From the NCBI GenBank assembly GCA_027186245.1, contig CP114499.1, positions 3,849,001 to 3,913,000 on the forward strand: a stretch of 64,000 bases of DNA. Reading direction: 5' to 3'. Made by a program: the position numbers and the translations under genes. Below, piece after piece: positions 1-11,402 of this stretch. The DNA comes from Coriaria nepalensis (taxonomy: Eukaryota > Streptophyta > Magnoliopsida > Cucurbitales > Coriariaceae). Position 1 is the first letter of the stretch, and each line of letters begins with the position of its first letter. The notes under the pieces were generated by a model that was given only the letters and a program-made list of their open reading frames with translations, did not search any database and had not been told where the DNA came from.

Positions 1-296
1 TGACTACAGAGCAATAATCAATTGTAGCTCAGAGAAATAAGGCAGGTAAATTTAAATTTTTGCTACTAGGTGGTAAGAGCCTGAGGAATATCTAGGCAGA
101 CATTTCCAGCTTGTAGTATATTAATTGTTCTGAGTATGAATAAATACTAAAAATGGCTGATTTTGAATTCTGTTTGGATCTAAAAATTTCTTCTGGGTCT
201 CTAGTTCGACGAAAACTATATACAAAACAAAAATTCTATTGTAACAGATGATCTTTAATAAACAGATTTTCTTATGCAGTTGTTCTCGCATTAGTT
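1..296. other. 3' flank of the RMC1-like gene, no ORF
   Basis: This AT-rich stretch lies downstream of the stop codon of the minus-strand RMC1-like gene. It probably holds that gene's 3' UTR and the following intergenic DNA. No coding signal is visible on either strand. Confidence 0.4.
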
Positions 297-3200
297 TCAG
301 GCAGCGATAGACAAGTTCATCTCATTGAGGATACGATAATACCTATTATGATCTGAAGTGAATTTAAAGCCCGGTTGAAAGTCCGAGAAGAATCTCAGAA
401 CAGTAGCTAGATGCTGAGAGTCATTGGATGCAAAAGCTGCATCAAGAAACAAGGAAGGCCGGATATTTTCAACCTGCAAAAAAATTTAACCAGACCCAAA
501 AAAGAGTTCAGGTTTAGAAGGCTTGTTATTCTTTGTTTCTTGAGAGCTTAAACCATCAAACTAAAAAGCATAAAGTGATGGGATCATATATTTAGTAATG
601 TAGGATGTTTTAGTAGCAATGTGAGGTACCTTGTACTTTCTTGCATATCGTAATGCTTCAAGGTAATATCCGTCTTGCACTAGTAGAGATACGTAATCAA
701 GATGCAAAGAAAGTTGTCTGAGCATATCCATACCAAGTTTTCTTGTCTGGAAATTTTGACGACCGGATTCTAGAAGCTGGAGTGCAACTTCTTTAGATGG
801 CTCAAGAATCTGTCAGAATTAAAGAGTGTGTTGAAAGTCTTACCATAACCTTAGGAATTAGGCTATAAATATTTACCATATTTGAGTATTTCTATATTTA
901 GATAGATAGAGAAATTAGTGGTAAATTACTTTCCTAACTAAATTACTTTCCTAACTAAATTACTTTCCTAAACTAAATTACTTTCCTATTTTATATCCTA
1001 GAGAATTCTATAAATATGTATAAACCTGTACATGAAATATATGAGTTGAATACCTTATTTCCATATCATTACCCTCTGTTTTTATGGTATCAAAGCTAGG
1101 TTCTAAAACCCTAGGTTAAAACTGTCCGACACCCTAAAAGATGTCTGAAGTCACTTCCGATTAGACCCTAAAGCCCGGACTTCAAACTGTCCGACACCCA
1201 TCAGAAAACTCACCCATTTAGATCACCACAATTCGACTGAATGGGGATAACTTTCTGAGATGGTCACAGTCTGTCCGCATGTATATTAGGGGGAGAGGAA
1301 AAATTGGCTACATCACGGGAGAAACAGAGGAACCAGACCTGGATGATCCAACTTATGCCTCTTGGGATGCTGAAAACTCAATGGTAATGACATGGTTGGT
1401 CAACTCTATGACAGAGGAGATAGGAGCAAACTACCTCTGTTATCCTACTGCTAAGGAACTATGGGATAATGTCTCATTGATGTACTCTGATCTAGGAAAC
1501 CAGTCTCAAGTGTATGAATTAACCCTAAGATTAGGGGAAATTCGCCAAGGTGAGGATTGTGTAACTAAGTATTTTAATACCCTTAAAAGATTTTGGCAGG
1601 ACTTGGACCTATTCAACGACTATGAGTGGAAATCACCTGAAGACTGCAACCAACACAAGAAGATGGTGGATACAGGCCGAATCTTCAAATTTCTTGCAGG
1701 TCTAAATGTTGAATTCGATGAGGTCCGTGGTCGGATAATTGGTAGGAATCCTATGCCTTCAATTGGGGAGGCCTTTGTAGAGGTACGAAGAGAAGAGAGT
1801 AGGAGGCACGTAATGCTGGGAAAGAAGGCTACAGATTTGACTAAAAGTATGGAAGGGTCAGCCTTAGCCATACCTGAAGCCCAAGCTAGCAGAAGAACCT
1901 ACCAAAACCAGCGCACAGGAGACAAGAATAATCTGCACTGTGACTTTTGTGGAAAGACACGCCATACAAGAGAAAATTGCTACAAGTTGCATGGAAGGCC
2001 ATCCTACGGTAGGCAGAATAAACAAGGTGAAAGAAATGTTCCTGCAGCAAATGAGGCCGAGTCATCTATGTTTGGTAAAGAGCAGTTAGATCACCTTCTA
2101 AAACTACTAAAATCCTATTCATCACCTAATGCTCCTACTGGTTCTATGGCACAGACAGGTAGAGTTTCTATAGCACTCTTGGCTCTAGGAGAAACTAGTT
2201 CTTGGATTATTGATTCAGGGGCTTCCGATCATATAACAAGTTGTTCAAAATTCTTTGACTCGTATTATCCATGTTCTGGTCTAGAAAAAGTCAGAATAGC
2301 TGATGGTAGTTTCTCACCCATTGCAGGAAAAGGACACATTAAAATTTCAAAAAACCTAACCTTAAAATCAGTCTTACATGTCCCAAAACTTGCATGTAAC
2401 CTTCTATCCGTTAGTAAACTGTCACAGGATTCTAATTGTTCTATTTCTTTTTCTCCTCTCACTTGTGTGTTTCAGGACCGGAGCTCGGGGAAGATGATTG
2501 GAACTGCTAAAGGAAGAAATGGGTTGTACTACTTTGATGAAACTGTTTTTGGGACTAATCAAGCTCAGGGATTAGGTAGTACTAGCTCAACTTTTGTCTC
2601 TGATCAGATAATATTATGGCATAAGAGATTAGGACACCCTAGTTTTTCATACTTAAAACATGTATTTTCTGCACTGTTTAAAAGAGGTTATCACTCAGAA
2701 TTACATTGTGAAGCTTGTCATTTAGCTAAAGACCATCGTATTTCTTTTCCAATAAAATTATATTCTAGTTCAAGACCATTTTACTTATTTCAGAGTGATG
2801 TTTGGGGTCCATCTAAGGTCAATACACTATCTGGAAAAAAATGGTTTGTTACTTTTATTGATGATCATACAAGATTATGTTGGGTCTACTTAATGGAAAA
2901 GAAGTCTGAAGTTGAGAAAATATTCAAAGATTTCTATATTATGATTGAAAATCAATTTCAAATAAAAATAGGCATTCTTAGAACAGATAATGGAACTGAA
3001 TACTTTAACAAACAGTTAGGAACATTTCTGTCAGAAAAAGGTATTATTCGTCAATCAACTTGTCGTGACACTCCACAACAAAATGGTATTGCCGAAAGGA
3101 AAAATAGACATTTATTAGAAGTTACAAGGGCAATTATGTTTTCAATGAATGTTCCAAAATATCTATGGGGAAATGCTTTACTAACTGCATGTTATCTAAT

Positions 3201-6200
3201 AAATAGAATGCCATCTCGAGTTTTGAAATTTGAAACACCATTAAAAATCTTAAAACATTGCTTTCCTACAAACCGGATCACTGCAGAACTTCCTTTAAAA
3301 GTTTTCGGTTGCACTTGTTATGTATATATACCAAATGCTTTCCGGTCAAAGTTGGAACCAAAATCTGAAAAATGTGTCTTCCTAGGGTATGCTTCAAACA
3401 AAAGGGGGTACAAATGTTTTAATCCCGTCACAAAAAAATTCTTTGAAAGTATAGATGTGAACTTTGTTGAGGAGCAACCTTATTTTCAGAAAACTGCGTT
3501 TCAAGAGGAGACCCAAATGAGTGAAAATAATTTTTGGGAAACTGTCCCTATGCCCTTAGTCAACTCTGATGAAGAGTTTCATGAAATACTGGTTGAGAAA
3601 ATGGATACTAGTGTAAGTCCCCCTATCTCTACCTTGCCAGAATTGACTGTATCAGAGACCGGGGGAGATGTACTTCAAAACAAACCCAAGCTCCAGGTTT
3701 ATACCAGAAAACGGTTTAACAAAAGTACTATGGCTCCAACCATTCCTTTAGCTGATGACCAATCAAATTCGCCGAGTAATGGCTCTCCAACTCAGGTGAA
3801 TCCTCCCTCTCTATCCTTTGATAATTTGTTTGCTAATGACCTTGATATTCCTATTGCATTTAGAAAAGGAACCCGCACTTGCACTCAACATCCTATGGCA
3901 AAGTACTTATCATATGAAAAACTGTCAAACACTCATAGAGCATTTGTGACTAGGATCTCAAATCTGTCTGTTCCAAGAACTATTCAGGAAGCTTTAGGTG
4001 ATTCGAATTGGAAATTGGCTGTGATAGAGGAGATGAATGCTCTTAGGAAGAACAACACTTGGAGTGTTACTGATCTGCTCGAGAATAAGAAGACAGTGGG
4101 ATGTAAATGGGTCTTTACAGTCAAGTGTAAAGCTGATGGAAGTGTGGAACGATACAAAGCGAGACTTGTAGCCAAAGGATTTACTCAAACTCATGGTATT
4201 GACTACCAAGAAACGTTTGCTCCAGTTGCTAAAATTAACTCTATTAGAATACTCCTTTCTCTTGCAGTTAACTCCGATTGGCCACTCCATCAATTCGATG
4301 TAAAGAATGCTTTCTTAAATGGAGACTTACAAGAGGAGGTATTCATGGACCTACCACCTGGATTTGAAGAAAGACTTGGGAAGGGTAGAGTGTGCAAATT
4401 GAAGAAAGCTCTATATGGACTTAAGCAATCTCCTAGAGCTTGGTTTGAGCGGTTTGGTGAAGTTGTTAGGAGACTTGGATTCTTACAAAGCCAAGCTGAC
4501 CAGACAATGTTTTTTAAACATTCCACCGAAGGAAAAGTAACTATCCTGATTGTTTATGTAGATGACATAATTATGACAGGAGATGACTTAATTGAAATCA
4601 GCAACTTGAAAAGTAAGCTTGAGGAAGAATTTGAAGTTAAGGACTTAGGAAAACTGAAATACTTCCTCGGAATGGAGTTTGCAAGGTCCAAAGAGGGAAT
4701 TTTTGTCAACCAACGTAAATATGTTCTTGATCTACTTAAAGAAACAGGGATGACTGGTTGTAAGATAGCAGACACCCCTACAGAACCGAATGTGAAATTG
4801 AAGATAGCAGCTCCTAATGAGGTGATAGACCGAGAACGTTATCAGAGATTGGTGGGAAGATTAATTTATCTAACACATACTAGACCTGACATTACTTTTG
4901 CAGTCAGCATTGTAAGTCAGTTCATGCACTCTCCCGGACCTACACATTTTGAAGCTGTGTTCAGAATTTTAAGGTACCTAAAGGGGACACCTGGCAAAGG
5001 GTTGATGTTCAAAAAGAAAGGTCATTTATAAGTTGAAGCCTACACGGATGCAGATTGGGCAGGAAATGTAATTGACAGAAGATCTACCTCGGGCTATTGT
5101 ACCTTTGTAGGGGGAAATTTGGTTACATGGAGAAGTAAGAAACAAAGTGTAGTGGCAAGAAGTAGTGCTGAAGCAGAATTCCGCTCAGTAGCACATGGGT
5201 TCTGTGAAGTATTATGGATCAAACGGGTTCTAGGAGAATTGAAGATTTCTACTCCAACACCTATCAAAGTATACTGTGACAACAAGGCAGCTATTTCTAT
5301 AGCTCACAATCCTATTCTCCATGATAGGACAAAGCATGTAGAAGTTGACAAGCACTTCATCAAGGAAAAAATAGACAATGGCGTGATATGCATGTCTTAT
5401 ATACCTACAGCTAGTCAAACCGCAGATATACTCACTAAGGGACTTCCTAAAGGGTTACATGAGATCTTTGTAAACAAGCTAGCCATGAGAGATATTTTCA
5501 TGCCAACTTGAGGGGGAGTGTTGAAAGTCTTACCATAACCTTAGGAATTAGGCTATAAATATTTACCATATTTGAGTATTTCTATATTTAGATAGATAGA
5601 GAAATTAGTGGTAAATTACTTTCCTAACTAAATTACTTTCCTAACTAAATTACTTTCCTAAACTAAATTACTTTCCTATTTTGTATCCTAGAGAATTCTA
5701 TAAATATGTATAAACCTGTACATGAAATATATGAGTTGAATACCTTATTTCCATATCATTACCCTCTGTTTTTAGAGTGTATATAAATAGAATTATCAAG
5801 GAGAGTAAGTAACTAAGGACTTAGCTCAAGGAATATGCACTGGAAGAATATGATATGTACCTTGTTTAGGACAAATAATCCTATTTCCGTATACCGTTCA
5901 TTTCGGGCCAGAAGTTGGATTGTCAGAACATAGATGTTTGGGTGGACTCTGATCTTTTCCAGAGTAGCCCTACAACAATCAAAAGAAATAGGAACAATTA
6001 AAATCATAATATGTGGAAAAATAAACAAATGAGATCTTAGTATAGAAAAATCTTAACTTTTGAATTTTTAAATTCTAATTGGCTATGCAAAAACTAGGCT
6101 TACCGAAGAATAAACTCGATAATAACAGCAACCAAGTAGGACAGGTCACCAATAATCTCTTCCTCAACAGGGGCAAACACAAAGCTGTACATTTCATCAG

Positions 6201-8531
6201 GTGAAATTGCAGGTGAAGAAATTTGAGACTCCTCATCATTTAACTGGTTACTACTTCCAGGCCCAAGAAGATTATACTGAAAGGAAGATGACTTTTCTCT
6301 GTCAACTGTATTGCCGACAAATTTTACTTCTTTTGAAATAGTACTTGGCCGTTCAAAGTCGCCATTGTTGTCAGAGTCTGAAGTCAACAGAGCTGCAGTT
6401 CTATGATGAGATTCATGGTCAACTCCAGCAGGAGATTCTTTAGTAGACTTGCCAAGAACATCCACTCTTCTTATCGATACACCTGGGGGTATCATTGTCT
6501 TCTCAGTTTTCGGTCCCTTGAGATTGCCTGATTTATTTGCATGTGAATATGAAGAAACTAAGACGTCTATAGCCCTGGAAACCATGGCCACAGGTCTGCG
6601 CTCTAGAATAACAGTGCGTGCTATTGCCAAGCTTAATTGTTTTGCCTGAAACAGGATAAGTAGAATTACTAAAAGGAAACTAGACCATGTCACATCAACT
6701 TCAATGGGAAAGAATTAGAGTATTAAGGAAATTCTGAGAAAATGGAACAAAGAACTGAACCTTTTTGGCATTCAGCTTGCGTCGCTGTAAAAATTCTAGG
6801 ACGGAAGGCACTTCTGAGCTACTGGCAGAGATAGCCTACAAGAAATATTAGAGAATATCAGGAGATGGCTAATTGGTAAATCAAATATTATTCAATAAAT
6901 TGAGAGAAGAAAATAATAGAGCTCACTTCTAGATCTAAATGCGTCTTCCATAACAAATTATTGGCAATATCACAGACAAGGTCCGGGACAAGGAAGTTCC
7001 ACGAATCTCCATAGATGACAGCTTCATGTTCATTTATAGGATCTGCATCTAAATTCTCATTACTACTAGACCGAGCAGCAAAACTATTGGACCTGGGGAA
7101 ACCTCTGACTAATAGAGGAAGTGGAGCTGAAATAGGTGCTCTTGAGTCTGCAAATATGTCGTACAAAATAACAACTTTTGCATCTACTTGGTGAACGAGT
7201 AGTACATTATCAACTACACTCACAGATATCCTGCTTGAATAGATTGGTAAACCACCCTGAAAAACACAAAAAAAAAAAAAAAAAAAAAAAGGAAAGAACC
7301 ATAGCATAAACCTTTGAATTTTAATATATCAAGAGATTGATCGGAATCTGTTGTATTTTCAGAGAGAATTTACCTGCTGCACGACAGCATCGCGGTAGAA
7401 TCTATAAAGGTGAAGTAGCATTGCAACTCTATCAACTTGCAAGCAGTATATTCTGCCATAACTGAAAAAGGAGAAGTAGTATTTAACCTTTCTCATTTTG
7501 GTACGTCATATGGATAGACAAGAAAAAGAAGGTAAATGGTGACATACACAGTTATTATATAGATATCTTCAGCAGCAAGAACAGGCTTGTTGTTAGCCTC
7601 AGACTTGGCCATTGTCATCTCAAACTTTGGCAAGCGAATAATCCCAACCGACGAGAGCTGAACAGATGAAATAGTTTCCATGGGGTAAGAATGTTTAGGC
7701 CCATTAACTCCAATTTAGGCCAACAAAATCTTATCTAGATTCCACTTTAACAATGGAGATAACTGGCATACACACCTGAAATCCATTGAAAGTCTTGCAT
7801 TGCATCCCAGAAGCAAGAAGAACTAAGCGACTTTCATGTGTATAGATATACCAACTAACATTTATTTTCCTTGTCTCGACCAAATGGAGGGATTTTGACC
7901 CGGAATCATAGGCAAACATGTCCATCCCACTGTAATTAAAAACCCACATAAGTGAAATAAAATAAAACCAAGATGAACATTTAATAATAAAAACAAAGAA
8001 TTTCTGAGTAGTACCTTGTCTTTATAAATACGATATTGCAAAAGGGGCAATCTGTCCAGAAAAAACCTAGAATACTCTCAGACTCTGTCTTACATCTCTG
8101 ACTAAAAGCCTCCCCTGTCTCTCTATGCCAAAACTGTATCTCATGGCTAGATCTCTGTATTGCAATAAGCTTCATATCTAAAGAAAATTGAATAGATAAG
8201 ATCGGCCCTTCGCTTATTGCATCAGAGGTTGGAGCTACAAGAGGATCGAACGGAACCGTTTTCCAAGAAAAAACCTGAATAAAGGGTGAAACATAAATTT
8301 TCAACAACAATTAGTGAACTTCAACTACAAAAGAGGGAGGTTAAAAAAATATATTATTACCTGATCAGCTGTTGGACAGATTAGTAGTTTATTTCCCTCA
8401 TCATAAAATAGACCCTTCGATCCAGGGATATTGCCACATCTTAGAGGCGGAAATTGGATATAAACATGTGACATAGCACCTGACCCACTCAAACTAACAC
8501 TAGCTTGTGAGTTTGATGCTTTTCCAGACAT
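297..8531 (-). CDS. RMC1: RMC1 / Mic1-domain protein (MON1-CCZ1 regulator homologue)
   Basis: Eleven coding exons with GT-AG borders can be joined in one frame: 8531-8361, 8274-8015, 7929-7776, 7657-7548, 7461-7374, 7256-6927, 6835-6761, 6645-6104, 5969-5861, 809-630 and 473-297. They total 2196 nt and encode 731 aa. The N-terminal half resembles a beta-propeller (segments with FWHRETGE, YGRIYCLQVDR). The C-terminal half matches the helical Mic1 domain (AIDVLVSSY, LRQLSLHLDYVSLL) and ends in FFSDFQPGFK...YYRILNEMN. In animals RMC1 (C18orf8/Bulli) is a subunit of the MON1-CCZ1 Rab7 exchange factor that acts in endosome-to-lysosome transport; a matching vacuolar role in plants is inferred. Intron 9 (5860-810) is about 5 kb because it contains a copia element in antisense orientation. 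No exon is damaged. The start is the first ATG of exon 1. The family call is from memory. Confidence 0.82.
824..828. repeat. Target-site duplication GAGTG (left)
   Basis: The five bases GAGTG directly before the 5' LTR recur at 5775-5779 directly after the 3' LTR. This is the 5-bp duplication expected of a copia insertion. Confidence 0.9.
829..1084 (+). repeat. Copia 5' LTR
   Basis: The LTR begins TGTTGAAAG and ends CTGTTTTTA, so the termini are TG...TA instead of TG...CA. It contains four direct copies of a motif TAAATTACTTTCC (about 925-990) and differs from the 3' LTR at one base (ATTTTATATCC here, ATTTTGTATCC there). Confidence 0.93.
1085..1096 (+). promoter_or_regulatory. Primer-binding site for tRNA-iMet
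   Basis: TGGTATCAAAGC directly follows the 5' LTR. It is the usual plant copia priming site complementary to the 3' end of initiator tRNA-Met, with one difference from the common TGGTATCAGAGC. Confidence 0.85.
1141..5511 (+). pseudogene. Copia gag-pol polyprotein with three nonsense codons
   Basis: The reading frame from ATG 1141 runs in phase to the stop at 5509-5511 but has stops at 1162 (TAG), 1219 (TAG) and 5029 (TAA). The longest open piece is 1279-5031 (1250 codons). Visible domains are the gag start LNGDNFLRWSQSV, zinc knuckle CDFCGKTRHTRENC, protease WIIDSGASDH, integrase GAG-pre region WHKRLGHPSFSYL with HX22CEAC-type zinc binding, integrase core (FIDDHTR, LRTDNGTEYF, RDTPQQNGIAERKNR), reverse transcriptase with VYVDDIIM, and RNase H (AYTDADWAG, VYCDNKAAI, TKHVEVDKHFI). 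The last stop lies between reverse transcriptase and RNase H. Apart from the stops the frame is intact, which fits a very young element. Confidence 0.93.
5519..5774 (+). repeat. Copia 3' LTR
   Basis: The sequence matches the 5' LTR at 255 of 256 positions. It follows the purine tract at 5511-5518 and is followed by the GAGTG target duplication at 5775-5779. Confidence 0.93.
5775..5779. repeat. Target-site duplication GAGTG (right)
   Basis: This is the second copy of the 5-bp insertion-site duplication. It is identical to 824-828. Confidence 0.9.
7268..7292. repeat. Poly-A run in RMC1 intron 5
   Basis: A run of more than 20 A (T on the gene's strand) sits directly upstream of the exon 6 acceptor. 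It works as an unusually long uninterrupted pyrimidine tract on the transcribed strand. Confidence 0.75.
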
Positions 8532-8935
8532 CCCACTATTTAGCAGCAGAGTTCTTGAACCGCTTCTGTAGACAATTTAACAAAGATTTATGCACTGAAA
8601 AAGAAGGAGGAAGGGGGAGAATATCTAGCTCTGAAGCTTAAGCAAAGTGATGAACTGAAAAACACGCCATAATTACACAGTATTCGACCAAATAGATCGT
8701 CCATAAGGCATTGGCACACAAAATTTTAACAATTGCAGCTTGAAGTTTGAGACTCTAATCTGATCTGAAAAAGATTTCAGAAATTCCAGTAACTTTATCT
8801 CTTCTACAGCCTAAGATTTCGCTCTACCGTCAATGTATTGGCTAAGGCTTTCAATTTTCGGAAGAAGTGAAGCGAAGAAATTCAAACATCAAACGATCAG
8901 AGCAAGGGAGAAGAATACCTTCGAAATTGACCACC
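8532..8935 (-). other. 5' UTR of RMC1-like gene with probable intron
   Basis: No coding exon is visible upstream of ATG 8531. On the minus strand a candidate donor (GAAG|GTATTC near 8922) and a pyrimidine-rich stretch with an AG near 8570 suggest a leader intron of about 350 nt. The promoter probably lies above 8940, near a T-run at about 8970-8989. This is inferred from splice-like motifs only. Confidence 0.4.
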
Positions 8936-8999
8936 GGAGTTTTTTGGAGAGAGAACACCATTAGCCTCTTTTTTTTTTTTTTTTTTTTCCGTTTTTCCT

Positions 9000-9854
9000 A
9001 ACGAAATTAGTATGTACCCAAAAATAAAATAAAATAAAATAACTGTTACCTAACAGTCACGTAGTTGGTGTTGTTGTGGGCCAAAAGAAAACACCAGAAA
9101 TGTTTATTTGAGCTAAAATAACCCGTCATTTACATTGGGCTTGGTCCAGCCCTTTTCTGTATCAGTCGGCGGTTCTAGGACTCGGGCCATTTGTTTTATT
9201 TATGCTCCAAGCAATCGCATTATGATACATAAGAACTTTTAACATGTCACCAAGTACTTTTTTAAGTGCTTATTCTATGTGTTATAATGTGACTGATTGG
9301 AGTAGACATAAAATTTATCCTCCAAAAATATGCTTAAATATCTCTTTGTTTGGTTGCCGAGGGAGCTGGGCAATATCATTTGTCTTGTTTTTTAATTTTA
9401 ACGTTTTTCCTCTAACAATATTAATTATATATATATATATATATATAATTAAGATAGTATAGATCAATATTAATATGCTGACATACGTGGTACTACGTGC
9501 TGACATACGCAACAAATACGAGGTTGATGGTTTGAACTACGTTCTGAACACATTTTCCTTACGACTTAAGATGTTATTCCAAAGCCTATTTCACATACTG
9601 GTATCCTTTTTGCCTAAGATTGGAGTTCTTCCTGTTACAGATTCTACCGTTTCTTAAGATGCTGATGATTGGAATAACGGTTGGTTTCTAGTGTGCCTTG
9701 ATTGTGTGCTTATTATCATTGTAAACAATGGTTTCAGAAATCAAATGCATGGTATCTATATTCTAGAACCTGGAGGCCATTTTGTTATACCCATCAACAT
9801 TAACGTGTACGTTGCAAGAAACACTAGAACCAGCTCGCCTTTTTCCATTCTGGG
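9000..9854. other. Intergenic DNA with TA repeat
   Basis: The sequence is AT-rich and contains a (TA)n tract at 9427-9447. Short ORFs here show no recognisable domain. A stretch at 9480-9840 stays open over two plus-strand segments interrupted by stops and could belong to a decayed gene together with the ORF at 9855. Confidence 0.4.
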
Positions 9855-10097
9855 TTGTTGTGGATAAATTTACCCTTTTGGACACCTGGTTCGGCACACC
9901 ACATAGATTCCACAGTCCCAGCTGAGACAGTCAGTATTTGCTTTGCTGGTGAAGTTTTCGAGCTTAAAGCCGATCTGATTAAGCCTTGCAAGTTACAAGG
10001 AAGTTACGCTCAACCCTTCCCAGCGAGACCGTGGGACCATGCTTGTGTGTGTGGACAGTGTCTACCGGCTCCAAGGAAACAGAAAGCTGCTCCTTAA
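9855..10097 (+). CDS. Unrecognised 80-codon ORF, possibly a gene relic
   Basis: The ORF starts MLWINLPFW, contains CFAGEVFELKADLIKPC, and ends in a Cys-containing CVCGQC segment. Its composition is less AT-biased than the surroundings, which makes it look more like coding sequence than the neighbouring ORFs. I do not recognise the family. Upstream 9475-9850 contains protein-like stretches in plus-strand frames with stops, so this may be the last exon or remnant of a decayed gene, or chance. No splice structure could be built with confidence. Confidence 0.2.
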   Translation: MLWINLPFWTPGSAHHIDSTVPAETVSICFAGEVFELKADLIKPCKLQGSYAQPFPARPWDHACVCGQCLPAPRKQKAAP

Positions 10098-10823
10098 GCA
10101 TAATGAGCAATCAATGAATAGATGTAACTTTTTTTTCTTTCTTTCTGGCTAGAATCAAATTGGCTTGAGGAGGCTTTTACTTTTTTATTTGGACCATAAC
10201 TCTGATGACTAACTAGCATAACATTCATGGATGCAATTCAAGTTTGAGCTTTATCACTCTGCCCATGTAACTAGGGTCACATTTAAGAACTAATCTGGGT
10301 ATGGGATTTCAACCAGTTTCGAAATTGAGAACAATAATATGAAGATCAATTCAGATAAATGCAAACACAGTTGGACAGAGGAAGAGGGATATATCATTTG
10401 AAGAAAGAAAAGAGCTCAGCCATATCAAGCTCTATCTACCATCTCTCGATCAGTATAAACAAAAACCCATCTTGAAGAACAGAGAAGAAAATACATATAT
10501 TTAAGTTCTATCTCAAGGGTAATAATCTATCTGTCTAAATTCTACTGCCCAACATTCAGCAGGCAGTTGCAGAAATTCAATTATGACAACTCACGGCAAA
10601 GAATTTGTTAATTTCAAACAGTTCTCCCCAGCTCGTGGAATTATAATTCTTATAGCAATTCAAGAATTTCATTATCCATTGCCATTCAAAACCAGAATAA
10701 GCTAAAAAAACCTCATGAAAATTACCATGGACCAAGTTCCCTTTCAGACCTAGGAATCCATAAGTCTTGACCAAAAAAATATAATAATAATAATTAAATT
10801 ACTAAACCCTACTCCGAACCTTA
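10098..10823. other. Spacer and 3' UTR of TMCO1-like gene
   Basis: No coding sequence is seen. The right end is probably the 3' UTR of the minus-strand TMCO1-like gene. ORFs in this stretch lack domain features. Confidence 0.4.
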
Positions 10824-11402
10824 TCAATTCGTCTTGGGATCCGGCATCGGGAACAAGCCGGCGCTGGCACCCCTTGGCGGCGCAAACCCTAAGAACTTCT
10901 GCAAATTGGTGCGAATACTAATGGAGCAGAGGAAGTACAGAAACGCCATCGAACAATCGGTCGGATCATCTCCCTGCAGACCTCTATGGCTCATCTTCTG
11001 TACAATCCCAAAGGGCTTGAACGGTAATTTCGCCACCACTTTCCCTTCGAAGAGCGAATTGAGCAGTCCGAAGACGACGAAGAGCACGAGAGCCACAACC
11101 GCGCCAGATTTGAACTTGAAGAGGGAAAGGTCGCGGCTGGACTCCTTGAGACTGGTTTCGACGCGATCGATCTTCTTCGTCTTCGATTTTTTGGTTGAGA
11201 TTTTGGACGTGGTCTCCGTCTTCATCGTCTCAAGCTTCTTGGCCGCTTTGTCAATGGAGGATCGTAGGGTTTTGTACGAATTTGTGCGGTAAATCAAGAT
11301 CCAGGAGATCGCTTCGCAGACGATGGCTGTACAGAACGAGATCCCGACGACTCTTAAGCCATCGGAGTATTTGAAGGAGGATAAGATCGGTATCATCGCC
11401 AT
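10824..11402 (-). CDS. TMCO1: TMCO1-like ER calcium-load-activated channel
   Basis: This intronless gene encodes 192 aa, close to the 188 aa usual for TMCO1. Two hydrophobic N-terminal/middle segments are seen (VVGISFCTAIVCEAISWILIY at about 17-37 and GAVVALVLFVVFGLLNSLF at about 97-115) around a charged Lys-rich coiled-coil region (AAKKLETMKTETTSK...KKSKTKKIDRVE). A C-terminal part follows with PFKPFGIVQKMSHRGL, GDDPTDCSMAFLYFLCSISIRTNLQKFLGFAPPRGASAGLF, which is highly characteristic of the family. TMCO1 belongs to the Oxa1/EMC3/Get1 superfamily. In animals it is an ER Ca2+ leak channel and a translocon partner; the plant role is inferred. The ATG at 11402 (MAMIPILSS) was preferred over upstream in-frame ATGs because homologues start there. 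Confidence 0.88.
   Translation of the reverse strand: MAMIPILSSFKYSDGLRVVGISFCTAIVCEAISWILIYRTNSYKTLRSSIDKAAKKLETMKTETTSKISTKKSKTKKIDRVETSLKESSRDLSLFKFKSGAVVALVLFVVFGLLNSLFEGKVVAKLPFKPFGIVQKMSHRGLQGDDPTDCSMAFLYFLCSISIRTNLQKFLGFAPPRGASAGLFPMPDPKTN

Larger units (their letters stand above)
829..5774 (+). mobile_element. Young Ty1/copia retrotransposon in RMC1 intron 9
   Basis: This is a complete LTR element of about 4.95 kb. It has a 256-bp 5' LTR (829-1084), an initiator-Met primer-binding site (TGGTATCAAAGC at 1085), gag-pol (1141-5511), a purine tract (AGGGGGAG, 5511-5518), a 256-bp 3' LTR (5519-5774) and GAGTG target duplications. Domain order is gag, protease, integrase, reverse transcriptase, RNase H, which defines Ty1/copia. 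The LTRs differ at one position, so the insertion is recent. It is on the plus strand, antisense to the host gene, and must be removed by splicing of intron 9. Three in-frame stop codons make this copy non-autonomous. Confidence 0.96.

Noticed and set aside
10834..11292. Plus-strand ORF of 152 codons
   Set aside because: It is the complement of the TMCO1-like coding sequence, whose family motifs are clear on the minus strand.
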